Positions 16,573 to 25,606 of a stretch of DNA of 64,000 nt are shown one piece after another (within the stretch, counting starts at the first letter, position 1; every line of letters begins with the position of its first letter). Origin of the DNA: Sphingobacterium arenae (GTDB lineage: Bacteria; Bacteroidota; Bacteroidia; Sphingobacteriales; Sphingobacteriaceae). The stretch covers positions 434,001 through 498,000 of the forward strand of contig NZ_JACNYK010000002.1 of assembly GCF_014692505.1 (NCBI RefSeq), in the 5' to 3' direction. The notes under the pieces were generated by a model that saw only the letters and a list, made by a program, of their open reading frames with translations, made no database searches and had not been told where the DNA came from. Position numbers and translations under genes: made by a program.

Positions 16573-19266
16573 TCATTTAACTCTTGGGTATAAAGTGGAT
16601 CCCGTTTCTAACAATTCCATCGACCATAAGGCACTTAGTGCGGCATATTTAGCGGCTGCCAGTGATTCTCCATGTACAGGCTTTGGAAACGTTGGCGAAA
16701 GGAATCCCATAGCAGACATCGATGTGTTGGCCCCAAAGCTCCATATATACTTCAGCAGAACGGCACGGTTGCTAGCCGTGTTACGTATAAATTGCTGATA
16801 ATAAAGTAAAGGCAGGGCTCGTAAAGTGGAACGAGACCCCAAATCATACATATCGTTTAATTTCCCTTGATAGAGCGGTGGTAAGAAAGACAAATCTAAG
16901 TTTTCACGGATTGTCTTTTTGATCGTTTTGTCATTTGTTGTCAACCAGACCCAAAACAACGCTTCTGCCTGGTAATATCCAGCTGCAGAATATCGTGCAT
17001 TTATATAGAATTTAACGTTTCGATCTGCGATTTTCTGGTACAGCTCATTGTTAGGATGGTCGTCGATATAGGCTGCGTAAACTTGTGCGGCCAGGATATC
17101 AGCGAGGACCCATGACGGTCCTGTTTCCTGACGACTGCGCCCAGCCTGTCCAAGACCGTACAAACCAGCGGCGGCATTCCCCTTCGTATATTCCTCCGGT
17201 ATGCTTACTTTTAAAGAGTCAGATTTAGTCTCGCTAATATAGAATGTCTCCGCCCAGTCTAGAAAGCGATAGCAGACATCCAGATAGGCCTTTCTCTTCA
17301 TTTCATCTTTTACATAGCGGGACAGCTGGAATAAAGCCAATGCCATCTGCCCTCCATCGGCTACGTTGTAGCCACAGGCATGTTCGGAGTAGCCCATCGG
17401 AAGAGCGCCACTGGGCTGTTGTCTTTCGACAAGCATGTCGCAAAAGCGGATAGCACTTTCCAGGATGTCGTTTGGAGATATCTTTGCCCAGAGGTCCGTA
17501 TTCTTCGCCAGATGTTCAGGGTTTCTTTCCAGAAAATCCAAATAGGCTAACATGGCCCGAACGCCATACGCGTCTCCAAAATAGTGGTGACTATAGCGAC
17601 CGTCGGGATATTTTTTCTGTGCGTTAACAAGGTGAATGAATGCCTGCAACATGGAACGCTCCACATCTACTGTTTCATTTATGCGGTCATGAGAATCAGG
17701 AGTTTCCAGCTCAATGCTCCAATCAAACTGCTGGAAGGAAAAGCCCGTCGGCACCTCCCCGAATTGTATAATTCTGTCAAGTGTCTCTCCCGGTGAAATT
17801 TCTACATCTACCTTCTTTTGGGGTATACCCTCGATATGCAAAGAAAGCTTTCCTTTTGCCGTTTTTGCAGTAGGGTTTTGAAGAGTAATGACAAACTTAG
17901 GAACAACACTTTCCTTGTTCTTTTGAATCGTTGTATTGATCGTTGTTTTCAAAACACGGGGTGTATGCAGGATATAATCTGCGACGCCGACCAATGTGTT
18001 TCGTAACTGCGGCTGTGCGACGATGCTTTGGGGGCTAAAACCAAATACGGCAATCGAGGAATGTTTATAGGGTCCACCCGCATGGATATCGAGACGGGCC
18101 ACTATGTTTCCATCGTCGGTTGTCAAAAGCGGAATAATGCGTTTTTCTCTATCCATACGGTGATCATAAGTACTTTTGGTATCCGTTCCATTCAATGATC
18201 CGGGAAATTCGGCAAGTGTATTTGCCAAGATGGTGACATCCTGAACGGTCTGTTGTGCTATCTCTCCGAAAGGAGAACCTTTGGCCGAGATGATGTGTAC
18301 AGCGTCCTTTATAGACATGGATTGGAAAAAGGGATCTATAATCCATTGCGGTAAAATGGTTTCGTTCTCCTGAAAGGGTAGCGACAAGGGGCTAAGCGCT
18401 GATGTGGGGGCATATATATCGGTCTCATTTTCACAGAGGGAAACATCCGCAATGGCAAAGACCATGCCTTTTTCCCGCCAGACAGTCATTAAGTTAGTAC
18501 CCATTGCCAGCGAATCTATACGGGAAGGGTCGAGTAAAGGGTACACCATGTCTGTCGCGTGCCAACCTTCTGGTAGAAAATCAGCCAGCGAAACGGTGTA
18601 ATCTTCCCACCCCAGAGATAACGGAACAAATGTGATCCATTTTTTGTTATCGCGATCTTTAATTTGTAGCGATAACAGATCCATATAATGGTTACCTTTC
18701 GCTTTAAAGGTTAATACCGACCTTTTAGGGGCAGCCTCTTTTACTATAGAAAACTGTGCATATATATCACGCATTCCTCTTTTCTCTGTAGCGAATTCTA
18801 ACCCTTTCCCGGTGCTGTTTGGAAGATCTACGGTCTGGATAGTCGGCTTGTCCATGGATGCTAGCCTCGGTGTCCTTGGCGGTTCGATTATCTGGTAATC
18901 ATCGATATTTTTGAAGTCAACTACAACCACAGGATTCACAGGTTCAGGCCTATAATCAAAGCTAGCTGAACCGACAACGATGATATTTCCTCCGTTTGCG
19001 AGATACTTACTGATGGTTGGTCGGCTTTCCGATGGGCAGGGAGTATCGCTACCTATTAACAGGAGGCGTCCTTGATCAACGGAGATGTTCAATAGGCTGT
19101 CAGCTGTTATATTCCGTACCTCCATTTTTTTTTCTGCTAACTCTTTTTTCAATGCTGTAGACTGGTTTAATATTTCTCCAAATACCATTATGCGCTCTTG
19201 CGCAGACAGCACTAAGGGAAAACATATAAACATCGACAGATACGCCAAATAAACGTGCTTCAACAT
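16573..19266 (-). CDS. Large secreted multidomain protein of unknown function, possible glycosidase or lyase
   Basis: An 897-residue protein with a signal peptide (ending VLSAQE). I do not recognise it as a named enzyme family. Residues about 25-105 look like a Rossmann/glutamine-amidotransferase-like fold (RLLLIGSDTP, YLANGGNIIVVGSASF). Residues about 140-290 have the look of a jelly-roll carbohydrate-binding domain (FKAKGNHYMDLLSLQIKD, WEDYTVSLADFLPEGW). Residues about 300-440 return to an amidotransferase-like pattern, and 440-550 to an Ig-like strand pattern. Residues about 550-890 are helical with YPDGRYSHHYFGDAYGVRAM, GYNVADGGQMALALF and GPSWVLADILAAQVYAAY, like an (alpha/alpha)6 toroid of glycoside hydrolases or lyases. 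It is the last gene of the second SusCD operon, 57 bp after susD, which is where the dedicated enzyme of a locus often sits. Confidence 0.75.
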   Translation of the reverse strand: MLKHVYLAYLSMFICFPLVLSAQERIMVFGEILNQSTALKKELAEKKMEVRNITADSLLNISVDQGRLLLIGSDTPCPSESRPTISKYLANGGNIIVVGSASFDYRPEPVNPVVVVDFKNIDDYQIIEPPRTPRLASMDKPTIQTVDLPNSTGKGLEFATEKRGMRDIYAQFSIVKEAAPKRSVLTFKAKGNHYMDLLSLQIKDRDNKKWITFVPLSLGWEDYTVSLADFLPEGWHATDMVYPLLDPSRIDSLAMGTNLMTVWREKGMVFAIADVSLCENETDIYAPTSALSPLSLPFQENETILPQWIIDPFFQSMSIKDAVHIISAKGSPFGEIAQQTVQDVTILANTLAEFPGSLNGTDTKSTYDHRMDREKRIIPLLTTDDGNIVARLDIHAGGPYKHSSIAVFGFSPQSIVAQPQLRNTLVGVADYILHTPRVLKTTINTTIQKNKESVVPKFVITLQNPTAKTAKGKLSLHIEGIPQKKVDVEISPGETLDRIIQFGEVPTGFSFQQFDWSIELETPDSHDRINETVDVERSMLQAFIHLVNAQKKYPDGRYSHHYFGDAYGVRAMLAYLDFLERNPEHLAKNTDLWAKISPNDILESAIRFCDMLVERQQPSGALPMGYSEHACGYNVADGGQMALALFQLSRYVKDEMKRKAYLDVCYRFLDWAETFYISETKSDSLKVSIPEEYTKGNAAAGLYGLGQAGRSRQETGPSWVLADILAAQVYAAYIDDHPNNELYQKIADRNVKFYINARYSAAGYYQAEALFWVWLTTNDKTIKKTIRENLDLSFLPPLYQGKLNDMYDLGSRSTLRALPLLYYQQFIRNTASNRAVLLKYIWSFGANTSMSAMGFLSPTFPKPVHGESLAAAKYAALSALWSMELLETGSTLYPRVK

Positions 19267-19323
19267 ATTATTTTTCTCATAACTTTTCCTGATTGCTTTT
19301 TTTGTTAAATCACCTCTTATCTC

Positions 19324-20847
19324 TTAAAAAGTATAATGCGGATTCTGCTCTAATGCTTTGTTTCTATCCCAAGCATCTCTAGGGATAGGGAATAATATCG
19401 GCTGTGTTTGCAACCATGGTTTTTGATGTACGTTTAAACTCGGAAAATTAGGACGTTCTGCTTCAATAAAGTCAAGAAACCGTCCTCTCCTATTCAGATC
19501 GGAAAATCCTCCCGTCGGCTCCCATATAAATTCCATCCTTCGCTCTTTAAAAATCGCATCTAAAGTCTCTGTTTTTGATAAAGTAAGAGGTAAGTCAACC
19601 AGACCTGCCCGATCTCTGATCTTATTCACCTGAACTATAGATTCTTCTGTGCGGTCTCTTTCATTCAAAGCTTCGGCATAGTTTAGCACTATTTCGGCAA
19701 ACCGAATCACTGGTGCATTGACGCCAGAATTATTCAGCGTCGGTTTTTGCCAATATTTGGTCATAATATATCCAGAATGTGACCAGCCAGCCGGCACATT
19801 ATCGGGCATCACAAAAGCTGACATATCTTGGTGACGTTCACCCGGACCAATAATTGTTGCCCAATATCTTTTGTCAATGATTCTTCCGGAACCGTCTGTT
19901 TCATGCGCATCTACCCAATGCTGCTGTGGCACAAAGTTACTCCATGCAGCACCACCTGTAAACTCAGCAGGTGCACCTCTAGGTGCTGTACGTTTCACAA
20001 GATTGTTTCCTTCAGCATCCACGCCTTCCCTAAATTGAGTAGAAAACAATATCTCCGCATTATTCTCATTTTCTTCCATAAAAACGGAACGGTAATCCGG
20101 CAATAATGTATATACTTCTTCTTCAAAAAGCGATTCTGAAATGGCAATTACATCATCAAACTTTTCCTGCCACAAGTAAGCTTTATTCAATAAAGCCTTG
20201 CAAGCTCCCGAAGTAACCCTTCCAACATCATTTCCCGTCCATGTAGCCGGTAACAAATCTTTCGTCTCATTTAGATCATTTTCTATTTGCTGCCATACCG
20301 CTTCTGCTGTAGCACGAGGTATCTGTAAATCGGAATTAGCATTTAAAGGCTCCGTAATCAATGGCACACCACCGAAATATGTTACCAAGCGATAGTAGAA
20401 CAATGCCCGAATAAATTTCGCCTGTGCGATAATTTGTTTTTTTGTTTCCTCTTCGCCTTCTTCCATTCCGACAACTTTTGCAATGACTACGTTAGCTCTG
20501 CTTATCCCTTGATATGCGGCGGAATAAACATCCCTAAGAATTGTATTTGTAGACGGTAATGCCAAGGAATGCAATTCGATCCGATTTGCACTACCATCCA
20601 TCTCGTACATATCACCCGATACGGCCCATTCAATATCGGCGGCATCCCGTACGTTAGAAAAAGCTTCCTCTTTTTGAAGCGTGGCATAGACACCTGTCAA
20701 CGCAGCTTCCGCATCGGATATATTTAGAAAAAACTCATCTTCAATCAATGTATCCTTTGGTGACAAGGACAAAAAATCATCGCTACATGCTAAGCATAGC
20801 AACGTAGCTAAAAATAAAAAAGTGTTATGTATGTATTTCATGATCAT
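19324..20847 (-). CDS. RagB/SusD family nutrient-uptake lipoprotein (PUL 2)
   Basis: SusD-type glycan-binding lipoprotein. The lipobox is LLCLAC near residue 21. The family core is visible (FIRALFYYRLVTYFGGVPLI) and so is the C-terminal signature (VIRFAEIVLNYAEALNERD, QVNKIRDRAG, TLDAIFKERRMEFIWE, DLNRRGRFLDFI). The C-terminus ends in the usual IPxxxxDxNKALEQNPHY pattern. The length of 507 aa is typical. A second ATG lies six bases inside (20841). It is 12 bp downstream of its susC partner and upstream of the 897-residue unknown protein, all on one strand. The substrate is unknown. The shared operator in front of the operon links it to nagA and hence to amino-sugar metabolism. Confidence 0.95.
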   Translation of the reverse strand: MIMKYIHNTFLFLATLLCLACSDDFLSLSPKDTLIEDEFFLNISDAEAALTGVYATLQKEEAFSNVRDAADIEWAVSGDMYEMDGSANRIELHSLALPSTNTILRDVYSAAYQGISRANVVIAKVVGMEEGEEETKKQIIAQAKFIRALFYYRLVTYFGGVPLITEPLNANSDLQIPRATAEAVWQQIENDLNETKDLLPATWTGNDVGRVTSGACKALLNKAYLWQEKFDDVIAISESLFEEEVYTLLPDYRSVFMEENENNAEILFSTQFREGVDAEGNNLVKRTAPRGAPAEFTGGAAWSNFVPQQHWVDAHETDGSGRIIDKRYWATIIGPGERHQDMSAFVMPDNVPAGWSHSGYIMTKYWQKPTLNNSGVNAPVIRFAEIVLNYAEALNERDRTEESIVQVNKIRDRAGLVDLPLTLSKTETLDAIFKERRMEFIWEPTGGFSDLNRRGRFLDFIEAERPNFPSLNVHQKPWLQTQPILFPIPRDAWDRNKALEQNPHYTF

Positions 20848-20859
20848 TATCTTAACAAA

Positions 20860-23800
20860 TTAAAAACCTACTTTCACGCCAAACATATACGTTCTGGGCA
20901 TCGGGTATACGCCATTGTCTACACCACTCGCCAACGGGTTTGTATCTCCAATTTCGGGATCAAACCCCGAATATTTTGTAAACGTGAACAAATTCTGTAT
21001 CGACGTATACACTCGCAGCCGTTTGAGCATATTTGTATTCTCAAATAATCCTTGTGGCAATGTATATCCCAACGTAAAATTCCGCAGACGTAAATAGGAA
21101 CCATCTTCGATATAGAATGACGATAGGTTGGCGTAATTACCGTTTAAATCCGTGTATTTCAAAATAGGTACGGTATTTCCGCCATTTTCCGGCGTCCACC
21201 TGTCTAATACATCCGCAGAAGCATTGATAACACCACTTCCACCAAAATATTTAATTGGATATGTACTGAATTTATTGACATGGAAAATATCATTGCCTGA
21301 AACTCCTTGAAACATGAGGTTCAAATCAAAATTCTTATAAGACAGGTCTATATTCATACCATAAGTAAGTTTTGGCCAAGGAGAGCCTAACATAACCCGG
21401 TCTTCGTCTGAAAGCACATTATCGCCGTTGACATCCCTGAACTTAAAATCTCCAGCAGAGGCATTCGGTTGAAATGTCTTATCAACCTCCTCATCTGATT
21501 GGTAGATTCCTTCTACAACATACCCCCTAAAATATCCAATTGGCAGTCCCACTTCGGTATAAGAACTATTCATGCTCGTAAACCCGACAACGGGTCCGCT
21601 GATCGGATTTCCGGCACCTAATGACAGCACTTCATTTTTCAAGGTAGAAAGATTGACACTGACATCATATTGAAATGCATTTCCTGCACCATAGCCTACT
21701 AGCAATTCGAAACCTGAATTTCTGATTCGACCGCCATTCACAGAAGGTGCTGATTCAAATCCTGCTTCCAACGAAACGGGCAAACTTACCAACATATCCC
21801 GTGTATCTTTAACATAGTACTCGGCAGTCAAGTACCCTCCTCCGTTCAAAAATGTCGCGTCTACACCGAAGTTCCACTGCTCGCTGGTTTCCCACTTCAA
21901 ATCCGAATTACCCGGACGTATCATGCCTGCCCCCGTAATCAGACGTTGGTCTGTCCCGAGAATATAGTTATCAGCCACGCGGCCTAAACCAAATGTGCTA
22001 GAATAACCAAATGCGCCGATAGCATCATTTCCTAATTGTCCCCAACTGGCACGCACTTTCAAGCTATTGATTGCTCCGTCAGCATTAAAAAAAGACTCTT
22101 CAGAAATATTCCAACCGGCGGATACTGACGGGAAATTCCCCCATTTGTAAGAGGGCCCAAAATTAGATGAACCGTCACGACGAATACTTGCCGAAAACAG
22201 GTATTTATTATCAAATGAATAGTTTACCCTTCCCAAGTAAGAAGCTAAGGTATACATTGAGCCTGTACCCGTTCCCCTTCGTTCTGACTCAGAACTCGTG
22301 TTGATTACACGGATGGTTTCATTTTGAAATTCACGTGCTGTAATCGAAATCCAATCATTTGTATTTTTTTGTGCCGTTTGTCCGACAATGAGAGAAAGAT
22401 TATGCCTGTCAAACGTCTTATTATAACTCAGCGTATTTTCAATCAACCAGTTGAGTCCCTGATCCTGCCTTTCGCTCAACACGGCCTGAGGGTTACTGTA
22501 AAAACCACGTTGTATTTTGGGTTGCCAAGTCGTCCCTCGATTAGATAGGAAATCTAAACCAATACTACTTTTGAATTTTAAACCTTCCATAATCTCGAAT
22601 TCACCAAAGGCATTTCCATAGAGACGGAGATTATTCAAGTAGTTTTCCATCGACTTCGCTCTCAAATAGGGATTATCGCCCTGCGTGGAGTAAAATGCAG
22701 ATGAGCCGCTGACAACATCCTCTCGTCCCAGAGTCGGGTAGAACTGCTGTGCAAGGTTGAAAATACCTAGTCTAAAATCTTCATTCCGTTGTCCCTTACC
22801 CTGTATATAAGAAAAAGCCAAGCTACCTCCGAAGTTCAGTCTATCTGTCGCTGTAAGATCTACATTGGCACGTCCGGTATAACGTTTATTCCACGTTTCC
22901 ATTAAAGTGCCTTGTTGATCTCTATACCCTAGTGACAAGGCATTTCTTATTTTTTGGTTTCCACCCGTCAGCGACAAGTCCACATTATACATGGGTGCTG
23001 TACGAAATACTTCATCTATCCAGTTCGTTCCATGCCCGAAGCTACTTGGGTTTTCCCATTCGGGATTGGTTGCCATATTAGAGTTTTGATACAGCTCATT
23101 TGCCAATGTGGTAAACTGCTCCGCATTCAGAAATTTAGGCTGTCTCCATAAGTTCTGGAAACCGGTATAAGCATGTAAGTCCGCTGTGGTAACACCCTCT
23201 TTTCCTCTTTTAGTGGTAATGAGGATCACACCGTTTGCAGCGCGAGCTCCGTAGATAGAAGCAGCTGCCGCATCTTTTAATATCTCGATTGATTCAATAT
23301 CATTGGGGTTGACGATCGACATACCGTCAATATTGTCTGTACTCCCGTTAATGGCTATATTCGATCCTCCGACCGGGAACCCATCGATGACATACAGCGG
23401 CTGATTTCCTCCTGTTGTCCCCACCCCTCTGATGCGTACAGAACTCGCCCCACCTGGTGCTCCTGTCGTTTGGTTAATGGTCACACCAGGCACTTTTCCC
23501 TGTATCGCACTAGTAAAGGATGAAGCAGCCACCTTTTCCAAGTCCGAAGATTTCACGGAAGATATAGATCCTGTCATTTCTGAACGGCGTTGGGTACCAT
23601 ATCCAACCACCACCACTTCGTCAATATTGCCTTGCTGAGTCGTCATCACCACGTGAAGTGTTTCAAGATTGGAGATTAGCATCTCATTTGGTACGTACCC
23701 AATATAAGAAAAAGAGAGTGTATCACCAATATTTACACCGACAACCTCAAATATTCCTTCCTGATTTGTTAAACCTAAGGATCTGCCATCTTTTGCAGAC

Positions 23801-23970
23801 ACCGTAACACCCGAGATCGGTTGTCCCGAGGTATCCACCACCCTTCCTTTTAATCTTTGTTGTATGGACTCCGACGTCCACCTGAATTTCACTATTTCCC
23901 CCGCAGCAAACACTATCTTCGCTAGTGCAAAAAACAATAAAATACATGTTAAACAGATTTTTCTTCTCAT
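20860..23970 (-). CDS. SusC/RagA family TonB-dependent transporter (PUL 2)
   Basis: TonB-dependent oligosaccharide transporter. The frame is open up to 24186, but the upstream 72 codons run through a transcription terminator and a promoter, so the start is the ATG at 23970 (MRRKICLTC, giving a signal peptide ending VFAAGE). Domains: a carboxypeptidase-regulatory-like domain with LKGRVVDTSGQPISGVTV, TonB-box region EVVVVGYGTQ, a plug with NDIESIEILKDAAAASIYGAR, and a barrel ending in an aromatic residue (FGVKVGF). There is no STN domain. It is first in an operon with susD and the unknown 897-residue protein. A TACGTA-centred operator and a promoter-like TTG-N21-TATATTCG pair precede it. Confidence 0.95.
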   Translation of the reverse strand: MRRKICLTCILLFFALAKIVFAAGEIVKFRWTSESIQQRLKGRVVDTSGQPISGVTVSAKDGRSLGLTNQEGIFEVVGVNIGDTLSFSYIGYVPNEMLISNLETLHVVMTTQQGNIDEVVVVGYGTQRRSEMTGSISSVKSSDLEKVAASSFTSAIQGKVPGVTINQTTGAPGGASSVRIRGVGTTGGNQPLYVIDGFPVGGSNIAINGSTDNIDGMSIVNPNDIESIEILKDAAAASIYGARAANGVILITTKRGKEGVTTADLHAYTGFQNLWRQPKFLNAEQFTTLANELYQNSNMATNPEWENPSSFGHGTNWIDEVFRTAPMYNVDLSLTGGNQKIRNALSLGYRDQQGTLMETWNKRYTGRANVDLTATDRLNFGGSLAFSYIQGKGQRNEDFRLGIFNLAQQFYPTLGREDVVSGSSAFYSTQGDNPYLRAKSMENYLNNLRLYGNAFGEFEIMEGLKFKSSIGLDFLSNRGTTWQPKIQRGFYSNPQAVLSERQDQGLNWLIENTLSYNKTFDRHNLSLIVGQTAQKNTNDWISITAREFQNETIRVINTSSESERRGTGTGSMYTLASYLGRVNYSFDNKYLFSASIRRDGSSNFGPSYKWGNFPSVSAGWNISEESFFNADGAINSLKVRASWGQLGNDAIGAFGYSSTFGLGRVADNYILGTDQRLITGAGMIRPGNSDLKWETSEQWNFGVDATFLNGGGYLTAEYYVKDTRDMLVSLPVSLEAGFESAPSVNGGRIRNSGFELLVGYGAGNAFQYDVSVNLSTLKNEVLSLGAGNPISGPVVGFTSMNSSYTEVGLPIGYFRGYVVEGIYQSDEEVDKTFQPNASAGDFKFRDVNGDNVLSDEDRVMLGSPWPKLTYGMNIDLSYKNFDLNLMFQGVSGNDIFHVNKFSTYPIKYFGGSGVINASADVLDRWTPENGGNTVPILKYTDLNGNYANLSSFYIEDGSYLRLRNFTLGYTLPQGLFENTNMLKRLRVYTSIQNLFTFTKYSGFDPEIGDTNPLASGVDNGVYPMPRTYMFGVKVGF

Positions 23971-24037
23971 AGTAGTGTTTATTTGATTTCGTATAAATAT
24001 ATGTAACCCCATAATTTTGTTTATAAGTTTCACATGA

Positions 24038-24052
24038 TGGGTACGTACACGA
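24038..24052 (-). promoter_or_regulatory. TACGTA-centred operator and promoter in front of PUL 2 susC
   Basis: The minus strand reads TCGTGTACGTACCCA and overlaps the end of a -7-like element TATATTCG. A TTG lies 21 bases further upstream, which fits the Bacteroidota promoter layout (TTG, about 20 bp, TAnnTTTG with one mismatch). The site is 68 bp before the susC ATG. Binding here would block transcription initiation. The same 15-bp pattern precedes the phosphodiester glycosidase gene, the Gfo/Idh operon and nagA. Confidence 0.65.
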
Positions 24053-24090
24053 ATATACATACCCCAATTGTAAAAAACCAATTTTACTTT

Positions 24091-24136
24091 AAAGAAAAAA
24101 CGGCTCGCTATCTGTAACACTACAGACAGCGAGCCG
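24091..24136 (-). terminator. Rho-independent terminator after the Gfo/Idh-MFS operon
   Basis: A strong hairpin with 16-base arms (24101-24116 and 24121-24136, a single mismatch, 4-base loop) is followed on the minus strand by TTTTTTCTTT (24100-24091). It lies 81 bp after the stop of the lipoprotein Gfo/Idh gene and just before the PUL 2 promoter, so it separates the two transcription units. Confidence 0.85.
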
Positions 24137-24216
24137 GCTCTCTTGTCATCTACTTTTACCAATGTTTTGATGAGATTTGTGATCAAAAAAACACATGGGT
24201 TATCTTCTCGATGACT

Positions 24217-25605
24217 TTAATTACTCTCCTCCTCTATCGTTTTAGCTTCCTCTAGTGCCTTGGTAGTCAAATAATACTTCGCCAGTATAAACGATTTTTC
24301 CCATGCAGGTAAAACACCGTCCTTCCGATATTGTATGAATCCGTCCAATACCTTTGCGAAATGATCTTCATGGCTAAGGTACAGGTTTTCAGGAATGACA
24401 ATTTTGTAAGCTTCGGATACTTTTTCTGCCGTTAAACCCGGCAGACCGTCCATTGCTCGCAAAACATCTCCCAACTGGCTTGCAAAGTCGCCCGTATCCT
24501 CTTTCGACGTGATAAAAACAGCTGTTTTACCCTTTTCATCAGGTTTAATCTCTATTTTCAACCGATTAGTTAGAAAGTGTGCATAAAACTGATCTCCTCT
24601 CCCATCCAACGACTCCGCGTGCCATCTCACATCAATGGAAACCGGCACTCCTTTAAAGGTATACTCCATTCTTCCATTGCTAAAAACATCGATACGGTCA
24701 TTGTCAACCACATGCTTTTGCAATACAGATGGAAAGACGGGTAATCCAGTCGACTTTTGAAACTGTTCCTTCGACAGGCTAGTTTTCCATCGTTGTGAAC
24801 TAGTAAGTTTCACCTCTTGATTGACGTCGATAACCGTTTCTGATGATAACATCCATTGTACCAAATCGATATAGTGTGTCGTGACATCGACAAGCCCCTC
24901 GCCTTGCTTTTCCGTATCAAAAAATAATGCCGGACGTAAAAGTGGCTTACCGGAAACATCCTTGATAAAGTGATGCACACTTTGGAATAGAATCGCCACC
25001 TTATCATCCTCCCCCATTAATAATCCACCCGAAAACTCTTCGTTATTCAGCAGCGATTTGACAATTTGGTTTTTTACATCGTATCGTTCTGTCATCATAT
25101 CGTAAACCAATACCTGCTCTTTCTCTCCATCCCCTTCTATCAAAGCCTTCAGTTTACGATAACCGGCAGCATCGATGACCAAGGGCTTGTCAGCAAAAAC
25201 ATCTCGCCCGTGCTGAACAGACTTTTGGATGTAATCTATCTTCCGCTGATTATCCCCAGCCAGCACGACAACATTCCCTGCTGTTGGATCAAATGCTTTT
25301 TCCAAAAAGTCCGCGCCAAAATAATCGATAATCTTCCATTGTGTCGGCTCACTCTCCCGCGTATTATATTGCGTGATCAGTTGTTTATATCCTTCCACTG
25401 CGGCACTGGAATCTGCAAATAAATGCACGACTGAATCGATACCAGGATGAATATGTTTCTGCACTAAAGCCGCATGAAAATGCTGCGGGTCGATAACTGT
25501 CAATTTCGCTTTCTCTTCCTTTTTTTTGTTAGAAGGATTTTCACCGGCACATCCAACTCCGCAAAGCAGGATTATTAGTAAAGAAAAATAGCTTAATGTT
25601 CTCAT
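24217..25605 (-). CDS. Gfo/Idh/MocA-type oxidoreductase-like lipoprotein
   Basis: The mature protein has the two-domain layout of the Gfo/Idh/MocA family (NAD(P)-dependent oxidation of sugars). In place of a clear GxGxxG dinucleotide motif at the start it has LTVIDPQHFHAALVQK, a pattern seen in putative oxidoreductases with a C-terminal domain of that family. VFADKPLVIDAAGYRKLKAL matches the usual EKPxxxxxxE/K segment, and THYIDLVQWM the substrate-domain helix. A lipobox (LLCGVGC) gives a membrane-anchored protein. The frame is open to 25716, but the ATG at 25605 gives the lipoprotein signal and starts one base after the TAA of the MFS permease gene, which indicates coupling. It is the last gene before a strong terminator. 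Enzymatic activity is uncertain because the nucleotide-binding motif is atypical. Confidence 0.8.
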   Translation of the reverse strand: MRTLSYFSLLIILLCGVGCAGENPSNKKKEEKAKLTVIDPQHFHAALVQKHIHPGIDSVVHLFADSSAAVEGYKQLITQYNTRESEPTQWKIIDYFGADFLEKAFDPTAGNVVVLAGDNQRKIDYIQKSVQHGRDVFADKPLVIDAAGYRKLKALIEGDGEKEQVLVYDMMTERYDVKNQIVKSLLNNEEFSGGLLMGEDDKVAILFQSVHHFIKDVSGKPLLRPALFFDTEKQGEGLVDVTTHYIDLVQWMLSSETVIDVNQEVKLTSSQRWKTSLSKEQFQKSTGLPVFPSVLQKHVVDNDRIDVFSNGRMEYTFKGVPVSIDVRWHAESLDGRGDQFYAHFLTNRLKIEIKPDEKGKTAVFITSKEDTGDFASQLGDVLRAMDGLPGLTAEKVSEAYKIVIPENLYLSHEDHFAKVLDGFIQYRKDGVLPAWEKSFILAKYYLTTKALEEAKTIEEESN

Positions 25606-25606
25606 C

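Noticed and set aside
23690-23699. GGTACGTACC palindrome inside the PUL 2 susC gene
   Set aside because: It has the core but not the TCG...CA flanks of the four promoter sites and lies in conserved coding sequence (codons for GYVP), so chance is enough.
23971-24186. 72-codon N-terminal extension of the PUL 2 SusC frame
   Set aside because: It runs through a strong terminator hairpin and the promoter/operator; the ATG at 23970 gives a proper signal peptide.
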